Source: Pseudomonas sp. TH41 (lineage in GTDB: Bacteria > Pseudomonadota > Gammaproteobacteria > Pseudomonadales > Pseudomonadaceae). From it: a DNA stretch of 64,000 nucleotides. Made by a program: the position numbers and the translations under genes. Each line of letters starts with the position of its first letter. Position 1 is the first letter of the stretch. The DNA is taken from positions 310,001 through 374,000 of the forward strand of contig NZ_JAEKFH010000005.1 of the NCBI RefSeq assembly GCF_016650695.1, in the 5' to 3' direction. The notes below the pieces were generated by a model. The model was not told the origin of the DNA. It made no database searches and saw only the letters and a list, made by a program, of their open reading frames with translations. Of this stretch, positions 30,042 through 38,000 are shown piece by piece.

Positions 30042-31607
30042 TCAGGGCATCGCTGTAATGGGTTTGTAAGGGGCGACCAGATAGAAACGCTGGTCGGGCA
30101 AGTCCACGGTGACGATATGGGCGCCGCTCAAACCCTGACGACGACCCGGACCGAAACTGAGCAGCGGGGTCAGCCCGGTATCGAAGTCATGCAGGCCTTC
30201 CAGGGCACTGATGAGTTTCTCGCGGCTGGCGTCCCGCCCGGCCTGCTTCATGCCTTCGCTCAACAACAACATCGAACTGAACGCGCCGACTTGCAGCACT
30301 GAATGCTGCCCCCCGAGCCCCTGGTGTTTGCGCAACTGGGTCAGCGCCAGGCGCCCGGCCAGCGTCCAGTCACTGGGCACGAACGGATAGGCCAAAAATA
30401 CTCGCCGGGAAAAACTACTGGGCACCTGCAACAAATCACCCGCCACCTGGTTCGACGCGGCAAACAGGTAAGGCACCTGCCCCGCTTTCTGCAAGCGCTC
30501 GGCGAGGCGGCTGAAACCATCGCCGCAGCCCAGGTAAAACACCGACCGCGAGCCCAACGGCAACTCGTCCTGCGCCGAGTCGTAGGCTCTGAGACTGACC
30601 TGTTGCCAGGCGTGATCTTGCAGGTACTGAACGAGGTTCTGTGCTGCCAGCCGCTGGCCGGGATCGTTGGTGTAGGAAATCAGCGTCGGTCCCTGGAGGA
30701 CCCGAAGACTGTCGGCGGCGTAGTTGGCCAAGGCGATCATTTGTTCGCGCAAGCCCGGCAGCGGTTCGAAAATCTGGCGACTGGTCTGGGCCGTCCCCAG
30801 CAGTGACAAGGGCCCGATCAGCGGAATGCCGGCCCGTTCCAGGCGCTCGGCCAGTTCCGGTTCCAGCGCCGGTACCAACGGCGCGATCAGGGCGAACACC
30901 TGATCCTTATCGATCAAGCGGTCCAACGCCTGCTCTGCACTGACCCGGTCCGGGCCTGGGTCGATGATGGTCAGGCGCAACTGCCGACCATGAATGCCAC
31001 CCGCTTCGTTGATTCGCGCCACGCTGCCCTTGAGCACCGCCGCCACGGTGGCGCCCTGCTCGCTCAACGGCCCTTGGCTCGGCAACAAGGTGCCCAGGTG
31101 CAGGCTGTCCGGGGTCAGGCCCGGATCGCGGTCATCGGCCAGACGTTTGAGGTAGGCGATGAGGTTGCGCTGATCATTCATCGACAGCACGAATCGCGGC
31201 ATCGCCGGGTCGAGTTGATTGTTGCCCGGATCACGTCCCTCCTGAATGGCTCGCGCCAAGGTCCCTTCGGTGTAGGGCGGGTAATCGCGGCCATTGATTT
31301 GCTGCTGGCCGTAGGTACTGCTGAGCCGCGACCAGTGGAGCTCCGGTGGTCGCACCCCGCCTTCCGGGCGCCCCAGGCCATCGGCGCCATGGCAATTGGC
31401 GCAGGGCAAGCTGGTGGCCGGCAGCAGCATATCCGCCGCGCCGACCCGGGCCATGATCGGTTCGCCACTCCCGGACAGTCCCTCGCGATACAGCCGTTTG
31501 CCGGCACTTTCGCTGGGGGTCAGCGGCAATGCATTGGCGCGCAGGCTGAGGGCGCAGAGGAGTAACAGCGAGAGGACGAGGACGGAGACGGCGATGGGCT
31601 TGATCAT
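30042..31607 (-). CDS. Cytochrome c fused to a Leu/Ile/Val-type periplasmic binding protein
   Basis: 521 residues in two parts. After the signal peptide comes a mono-haem cytochrome c domain with CANCH (69-73) and Met candidates in AMPRFVLSM (to about 155). A type-1 periplasmic binding fold follows (from about 165: LHLGTLLPSQGPLSEQG, VARINEAGGIHGRQLRLTIID, ISYTNDPGQRLAAQNLV). Fusing a haem domain to an amino-acid-type binding protein is unusual; it suggests redox or ligand sensing rather than uptake, and no ABC partner is nearby. Start taken as ATG 31607; GTG 31616 is possible. Confidence 0.82.
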   Translation of the reverse strand: MIKPIAVSVLVLSLLLLCALSLRANALPLTPSESAGKRLYREGLSGSGEPIMARVGAADMLLPATSLPCANCHGADGLGRPEGGVRPPELHWSRLSSTYGQQQINGRDYPPYTEGTLARAIQEGRDPGNNQLDPAMPRFVLSMNDQRNLIAYLKRLADDRDPGLTPDSLHLGTLLPSQGPLSEQGATVAAVLKGSVARINEAGGIHGRQLRLTIIDPGPDRVSAEQALDRLIDKDQVFALIAPLVPALEPELAERLERAGIPLIGPLSLLGTAQTSRQIFEPLPGLREQMIALANYAADSLRVLQGPTLISYTNDPGQRLAAQNLVQYLQDHAWQQVSLRAYDSAQDELPLGSRSVFYLGCGDGFSRLAERLQKAGQVPYLFAASNQVAGDLLQVPSSFSRRVFLAYPFVPSDWTLAGRLALTQLRKHQGLGGQHSVLQVGAFSSMLLLSEGMKQAGRDASREKLISALEGLHDFDTGLTPLLSFGPGRRQGLSGAHIVTVDLPDQRFYLVAPYKPITAMP

Positions 31608-31616
31608 GGCAGGCAC

Positions 31617-32237
31617 TCATCGACCGGCCACGGGCATTGTCAGCAATTGCAAGCGCTGGGCAATGGCGGCGGCCGGTGCATCGGGACGAATTTTACTCCA
31701 GCGTTTGTTGGCCACGTCACCCACAATCAGCTGCGTCGAATGCTGTTCGGGGGTCGGCACGATCTGCCCGATGCGCCCCAGGACAAGGTCCATTTGCGCC
31801 TTGTCACCCGTGAGAAAAAGCCAGTGGGGGCCATCGACGCCCTGCTTCAAGGTGTAAGCCTTGAGTACCGCCGGGGTGTCCCGCAGCGGATCACTGGTAA
31901 GGGAGATGAAGGTGATGCCGTCAGCCTTGTCGCCCAACAACTCACGCACGTCCTTGAGTTTGCGGGTGATCAGTGGGCAGGCATCGTTGCAACGAGTGAA
32001 AATCACGTTCAACAGCACCACGCGGTTCTGCAACGCGTCGCTGTAGAAGCGCAGGGTCTGGCCATTCTGGTCCTGCAACGGGGTGTCGGTGAACCAGGTC
32101 CGGGCATCGCGCGTGCCGGTTGCCGGCTGTGTGGCAGCCACTGCGGGTGCGGGCGCTTCATGACTTTCATGGGCGAACGCCAGCGAACTGAACAGGTAAA
32201 AGCAGACGCTCAGGGCGATCCAGTCGATGGTTCTCAT
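31617..32237 (-). CDS. SCO1/SenC copper chaperone (copy 2)
   Basis: 206 residues. Signal peptide (cleaved about AFA-HES), thioredoxin fold with copper cysteines C83 and C87 (RCNDACP) and a His ligand in EQHSTQLIVGD. The mature N-terminus is His/Glu-rich (HESHE). Overlaps the next SCO gene by 4 bp. Probably supplies copper to MnxG. Confidence 0.88.
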   Translation of the reverse strand: MRTIDWIALSVCFYLFSSLAFAHESHEAPAPAVAATQPATGTRDARTWFTDTPLQDQNGQTLRFYSDALQNRVVLLNVIFTRCNDACPLITRKLKDVRELLGDKADGITFISLTSDPLRDTPAVLKAYTLKQGVDGPHWLFLTGDKAQMDLVLGRIGQIVPTPEQHSTQLIVGDVANKRWSKIRPDAPAAAIAQRLQLLTMPVAGR

Positions 32238-32890
32238 GGCTGACTCTCCATCGCAACCGCGGTGTGTTTGGCGTGGGCGTTGCGCTGGCCGCTGAGTTTC
32301 TCCACTTCACGGGTCAGCACCGCCGGATCGGTGAAGCCGTAATAGCGAGTCCAGTGGCGGCTGTTGCCGTCACCGACAAGGATCAGCGGCTGATGGTTTT
32401 TGAAGTCGCCGCTGAACGTGCCGAGGCCTTTGAGGGTTTCGTTGATTGACTGCGAACTGCCAGTCAGCCAGCTCCAGCCCGGGCCCTTCTGGAAGCTGCG
32501 GGCATAATCGTTCAGGCGCTTGGCGTCATCGCGCTGTGGGTCGATGCTGATCGACACCAGTTGCACCTCACCCCCGACCCGCGCACCGAGCTGCTTCTGT
32601 ACCTTGCCCATGATCGACGACACCACCGGGCAGACCGTGGTGCAATTGGTGTAGATGAAGCTCATGACCACAATCTTGTTGGTCACCAGATCCTTTTCCA
32701 GGTGCACGGCTTTGCCGTTCTGGTCCACCAGCGCCACGTCGGCAAATTTGACCTGGGTGGTTTCCGAGCTGGCGCTTTTGGCGGGCATGGGGTGGTCGGC
32801 GTGTTCATCCGCCGAATGCGCCAGGGCTTGCCCGATACCGACGGCGAACAGGCAGAAGGTTAGCAGTCCACGGTGTGCGAATCGGTTCAT
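32234..32890 (-). CDS. SCO1/SenC copper chaperone (copy 3)
   Basis: 218 residues. Start ATG 32890 (MNRFAHRGLL) with GAGGAAA upstream; the longer frame is not credible. Signal peptide cleaved about ALA-HSA. The mature N-terminus is His-rich (HSADEHADHP), possibly metal binding. Copper cysteines C83 and C87 (NCTTVC) and a His in KNHQPLILVGD. Third SCO domain of the locus. Confidence 0.88.
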   Translation of the reverse strand: MNRFAHRGLLTFCLFAVGIGQALAHSADEHADHPMPAKSASSETTQVKFADVALVDQNGKAVHLEKDLVTNKIVVMSFIYTNCTTVCPVVSSIMGKVQKQLGARVGGEVQLVSISIDPQRDDAKRLNDYARSFQKGPGWSWLTGSSQSINETLKGLGTFSGDFKNHQPLILVGDGNSRHWTRYYGFTDPAVLTREVEKLSGQRNAHAKHTAVAMESQP

Positions 32891-32903
32891 GTCGATTTCC
32901 TCT

Positions 32904-34856
32904 TCAGTGGGCATCGCCGGGCAGGACCCGAACGCTGGCAAAAGTCTTGTCGTCGAAACGGGCGCCGAGGGACGCCGCACGCACGTGCAGGTACCAGGCG
33001 CCGCTCTGGTCGAGGGTCACCGGGGCTTCATAAATGCCGTCGCCCACGTCAAGGGCGGCGACTTCCTGAGCCCGGGAAGTCGGGGCGCGGAAGTAGCGCA
33101 CGTGAACGTCTTTCACCCCGCTGCGCTGCGCCTTTTGCGCGCCCTGGACGATGCGAAAACGCACGGTATAAGGACGGCCGAGGGTGGCTGTGGCCTGGTC
33201 GAGCATGAACTCCACCGTCGGCGCGCCGGGGTGCTGATCGAGCGTTTTATCCGGCTCAACCAGCGCGGTGAAGCAGTGAATGATGTTGGGTTGATTGAGC
33301 AAGAACGCCACGTCGAAACGCCCGGCGCTGGGCAGCTTGATCCGCGCGCTGTACAGCCCCGGCTCGATTTCGCGCAGGCTGCGGTCGATGACCATCGCCG
33401 CCCGCGCCACTTGCCCGCGGTTGGGGTAACCGGACATCGGTGCGTTCATGCCTTCGGCGTAGAAGTAAGTGGTGTTGTCCACCGGGTTGACCACAAACAC
33501 CGCGTTGTCGTCCCGCGACACGGCCAGGCTTGACGCCAACGGCAGATCACCGGCCAGTCGTGGCGCCTGTGGCCCGGCTTCGAAACCCTGGCTGATGGGC
33601 TTGCGGCCTTCACCCAGCGACGCCAGGTTGATCATCGTGACCTTGGCCGAGGCCAATCCCCGCACGTAGGCGTAAGCCTTGGTGAACACCACTTGATAGG
33701 GTTCGGCGGACACGTCCAGTTCATGGATCATCGCATCGGTGGCGGCGTCGATCACCGAGGCCTGATTCTCCAGGGTGTTGAGCACGATGCCGAAACGACC
33801 GTCCGTGCTGAACCCCATCGGGCCCAAGCCCTGCTTCAGCTTGATCACTCGACGCACGTCGAGGCTGGCGGTATCGACCACGGTCACGGTGCCGTCCTTG
33901 CCGTCGGCGACATACACCGCCTGGGACAGCGGCGAGTACACCACCGATAACGGGTGCGAGCCGGTCTTGAGTTGCTTGCTGAGGGTCAGGCTGGCGATGT
34001 CGATGATGCTCAGCGTGCCGTCGTCGCGGTTGGTGACGAAGGCAAAACGGCTGTCCTTGCTGAATGCGATTTCGTGGTGACCGCCGCCAGTGGCCAAGTG
34101 CTTGAGGGGTTTGAGGCTGTGGGTGTCGATCACCGTGACCCCGGACGCCTCGGCCTTCGACGCATTGTTGCCGACCCACAACAGACGCTCGTCGGGTTGC
34201 AGGGCCACGCGCACCGGGTTGCTGCCGGCGGGCACCGAATCGACCAACTTGAATTGTTCGCTGTCGACCACCGCAATTTCGCCAGCGGCCGGCATCGAGA
34301 TAAACACCCGTTTGTTGTCCTTGGGCGTGACCCAATCCATCGGCTGTTGCTTGAGGGCGACCCGCGCCATGGTGCTGGTGATGCCGCCCACCGAGACCGA
34401 CGGATCGACCACCGAGACACTGGCATCGCGGTCCATCACCAACAGGAAATAGCTGTTCAGATCGAGCAGCGGTCGCGCGCCGATGCTGGATTTGAGAAAC
34501 ACCCCGACCCGCGACTTGCAGCTGTGTTCGCGCCCCTGGGCCTGGTCTGCGGCGACGGTTTCCGGGTCCAGCCAGGCACCGGGCGCAACACCCGACAGTG
34601 GCTGGCCCGACGCGCTGTCAGTGACCCGGAAGCGCACGTCAGCGAATCCACCTTCGCGCAGCACGCCATCCTCCGCCAGCGACCGCACCTCGAGCGCCAC
34701 CGACACGCCGTCACGCGCAAGCGTCTGGCCGCTCCAGGTGTCCGGCAACGCGATCTCGTCCAGCCTGTTCGGCGGCATCGTCCGCCAAACCCCGAGCCAG
34801 ATCAGCGCCACTCCTGCCATCAGCGCACAACCGGCCATTTTGAGGGTCCTGTTCAT
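32904..34856 (-). CDS. YncE-like beta-propeller protein, membrane anchored
   Basis: 650 residues. Start ATG 34856 (MNRTLKMAGC) with GGGGAG upstream. One N-terminal membrane segment (about 8-25), a beta domain, then a seven-bladed propeller of the YncE/cytochrome-d1-like type with repeats such as VTVIDTHSLKPLKHLATGG, LSIIDIASLTLSKQLKTGS and VTVVDTASLDVRRVIKL (each a blade). Two further Ig-like beta domains follow (FDVAFLLNQPNIIHCF; LDQSGAWYLHVRAAS). No CXXCH, so no c-type haem. Directly downstream of mnxG; its role in Mn oxidation is unknown. Confidence 0.75.
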   Translation of the reverse strand: MNRTLKMAGCALMAGVALIWLGVWRTMPPNRLDEIALPDTWSGQTLARDGVSVALEVRSLAEDGVLREGGFADVRFRVTDSASGQPLSGVAPGAWLDPETVAADQAQGREHSCKSRVGVFLKSSIGARPLLDLNSYFLLVMDRDASVSVVDPSVSVGGITSTMARVALKQQPMDWVTPKDNKRVFISMPAAGEIAVVDSEQFKLVDSVPAGSNPVRVALQPDERLLWVGNNASKAEASGVTVIDTHSLKPLKHLATGGGHHEIAFSKDSRFAFVTNRDDGTLSIIDIASLTLSKQLKTGSHPLSVVYSPLSQAVYVADGKDGTVTVVDTASLDVRRVIKLKQGLGPMGFSTDGRFGIVLNTLENQASVIDAATDAMIHELDVSAEPYQVVFTKAYAYVRGLASAKVTMINLASLGEGRKPISQGFEAGPQAPRLAGDLPLASSLAVSRDDNAVFVVNPVDNTTYFYAEGMNAPMSGYPNRGQVARAAMVIDRSLREIEPGLYSARIKLPSAGRFDVAFLLNQPNIIHCFTALVEPDKTLDQHPGAPTVEFMLDQATATLGRPYTVRFRIVQGAQKAQRSGVKDVHVRYFRAPTSRAQEVAALDVGDGIYEAPVTLDQSGAWYLHVRAASLGARFDDKTFASVRVLPGDAH

Positions 34857-34891
34857 GTCACTTCTCCCCTTACAGATCTGCCTTACCGCCC

Positions 34892-34993
34892 CTGTAGGAG
34901 CGAGCTTGCTCGCGAAAAGCTTTGGAACGCCGCGGGGTATCAGGTTCGCCGCGTTATCGTTGACGACCATCGCGAGCAAGCTCGCTCCTACAG
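34892..34993. repeat. REP inverted pair between mnxG and the propeller gene
   Basis: CTGTAGGAGCGAGCTTGCTCGCGA and its complement (quoted in part: GTAGGAGCGAGCTTGC), about 55 bp apart. It fills most of the only sizeable gap in the mnxG operon and may tune the level of downstream messages. Confidence 0.88.
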
Positions 34994-35013
34994 GGTTTGC
35001 GTTGTTTCCTGCT

Positions 35014-38000
35014 CTACGGCGCCGGTTCGGGTTCGTTGGTCACCCGTAGCAATCCCCAGAGCCCGGCGGTGTTGCCGTAAGCGGCGTAGTCACGGAACAG
35101 GTAATCGCCCGGTATAGCGTTGCTGCCGCCGGCACTCGGGTGCATGAAGCTGAAATGCGCCGCCGGCAGGATGCTTTCGTGGGCGCCGATGTACATCGAC
35201 ATCGGGTTGTAACCGAACCGCACCGAACCCACCCCTGGCGTACTCATCGGGTAACCACCGGTGTCGCTCTTCTCCGACTGGAACGGGTTGACCGACCAGA
35301 CGTGACCGTCCAACTGGAAGGTCGAGCCACGGCTGCCACCGGTGGGCATCAGGATGTGGGTGCGGAACGGTTGGCCCGGTTTCACATACAGCACCGGCGT
35401 TTGCGGATCGCCCCCCACCAGCGCATTGCTGAAAGCCATATGCGCGTTAGGCACGTCGCCGTAACCATGGCCGTCGGCGTGACCGAACGGCGCATCCGGT
35501 GGCAGGCCAAAGCGGTACCACATGGGTTCGGTTTTGTAGTTGATGGCCATGCTCGAGTTGTCCTGCGGATCGGTCGGTACACCGGCCTCCGAGGCAATAC
35601 CTTCCACCGGACGACCATTGGCCCAGCGCATGTTCAACGCCTTTTGCCAGACCATCGCAAAATCGCGGTAGGTGGTTTGCCCCGGGGCAGTGACCGTCGC
35701 CGACACTTTGCGCGCATCGTCAACCCAGGTGGCGCCGATCGGCAGGATGCTCATCGCACCGCCCAGGCCTTTTTGCGGCTGCTTGATGACGTCCGCCGGG
35801 GTGAAATTCAGCCCGCCGAACTCCACCGCCGTGGCGTTGATGTTGTCGACACTGCGGCCCAGTTGCGTGATCGGCTTGCCTTCACGCTCCAGGTGCCCGG
35901 CGTAGTACTGATAGGAACGCATCGGGTACGCGCCGACATTGCCAACACGCGGTGGCACGGTCTGGATCGGGTTGGTGCCGACGTTGGTTCCGTCGGATTT
36001 GGTGATGTCGTAAGCCAGCAGTTGTGCGTGCAGGCCCACCGTGCTGGAGGGCCGCATCAGGTTATTGCTGAAGGTGGTAGAGCCCTCGCCATCGTTGCGG
36101 TCACGCTTGACCATGCCCATCACCGAGGCCGTCTGGGTCAGGTCCGGCATCACGCTGGGCAAGCGGTTTTCAAGCGTGATGTTGATGCAGTCACCGGCCG
36201 TCGCACGCAGCACCAGCGGTTCGACAGGCACACCGGGTTTGAGCTTGCCGGTGACCGGATCGAGATCCGCCTTGCGCACGTAGAGGATCGCCGTCGGGTC
36301 ATGCAATTGCCCGCTTTGCCCGCCGATGGTAAAGGTCGTCCCGTCCGCAGGGTCGTTCACCGTGACCTGAGGAATGTTCACTGCCCGCGAGTTGTACACC
36401 AGGGTACCCCCCGCCGGATTCAACGGCCCGCCGACGTGTTGCCCGAGCCCGGCCGGATCGCCGATGGCCAGGCTCAACGGATTGCCGAGGATGTCGTTGG
36501 CCAGTGCCGCGACCACTTCATAGTTGCGTTGTGGTGTCGGCCGGGTGCCGATGCCATTGAGGTTGGCGCCGATCCTTGGGCAGATGCCATCGAACGCCAC
36601 GGTGTTGCGCACACTGGCCGGTTTCGCATTGTTCGGCAGCGCGAACAGGTCGCTGCGCTGGGCCGTGTAGTTGCGCATCACGCCCCAGATCCCGCTCCAG
36701 TAACCTTCCAGCGAAGCGTCCATCGAGTACAGGTAATCCCCGGTGGTCGCGGCCGAACTGGAGAGCATCGACACCGGCGCATTGAAGCCCATCTGCTCGG
36801 AGATCCCGATCATCTGCGACGAGCGCCAGCCGGAGTTGGAGCTGTTGCCGTAGCCGGAACCGCTTTGCAGCCATTTCACGCCGTGCAGGGTGACGTTGTG
36901 CTCTTCTTCATGACCACCGGCATGCACCCGCAGCCGCACGTTGTCACCGGTGTAGGTGCGCAGCATCGGGGTGAACGGGTCACCCGGTTCTGCGCCGCCA
37001 CGGTTGATGTGTGGCGGGAACAGTGTGGTGCCGCCAGTGGGACCGGTGGCCGCGGTGACAAGGTTAGGCGCCAGGTTCATCGCCGGGATGGCGCGGTCGG
37101 TGCGGCTTTGCATGGCGTACGCCAGGTCGCCGCCGAGGCCGTCAGCCTGCATGCCACGCTTGCCGTCCGGGCCGACCTTGTTCGGGTCGTACACCCGCAG
37201 GGCCAGCGGTTCGTTGCGGTAATTGACCACGAACATGCCGGGGTCATCGACCGAGATGGCTTGAGGGCATGGCCGGCTTGGGCAACCGGGCATCAGTCCA
37301 CCGCGCGCTTCGACCACCTGCTCAAGCAAGGTCTCGGCTTCTTTGCGCACCGGCGGGTTGATTGCGTAGCGGAAGCTATCAGCCGTGGCCGGGAAGGCTT
37401 GCGGATTGGGCACGCCGTTCGGGCCAGCGCCCACGTACACACCGGCTTCATAGGCGTGCTGGAAGTCACTGTATTCGAGGAAGAACTCACGGAAGCTGTC
37501 GTTCTTGCCATCGCCGTCCAGGTCACCGGTTGAGATCACCGCTTGCCACGACGTCGGGCCGCCGTCCTGCCGCGCACCGCTGTACAACGGCTCGCCGGTT
37601 TCGGCGTGGAACCAGGTGGAACCGGCCGGTTCTGCCAGCACGGTGGCGTACAAGCCGATCTGTTGGTGCGTCGACGGGCCGAGGTGGTCGTGGGTAAAAA
37701 TGGTCCCCAGGCCACGGTCGACGCCTTTGGTGTTCACCACCGGATCGACAAACCAGCGCTGCATCGCCGTGCGCGCCCCGACCCAGTCGGCCCGGCCAAA
37801 CTGGCCGAAGTACGGGTGGCTTTTGGCTTTCGGGCAGGCCGGTGTGCCGTCACGCGGGTCGGCAGTTGCGCATTGGTTGAACTCGCGAATCGCGTGGATG
37901 CGTTCTTGCACCGCACCGGGGGAAAGCACGCCGTCTTCGTAGTTCCAGCCATTGGCCGAACCATCGGCGGCCGTCAGGTCCCATTTCGGCAGGTGAATGT

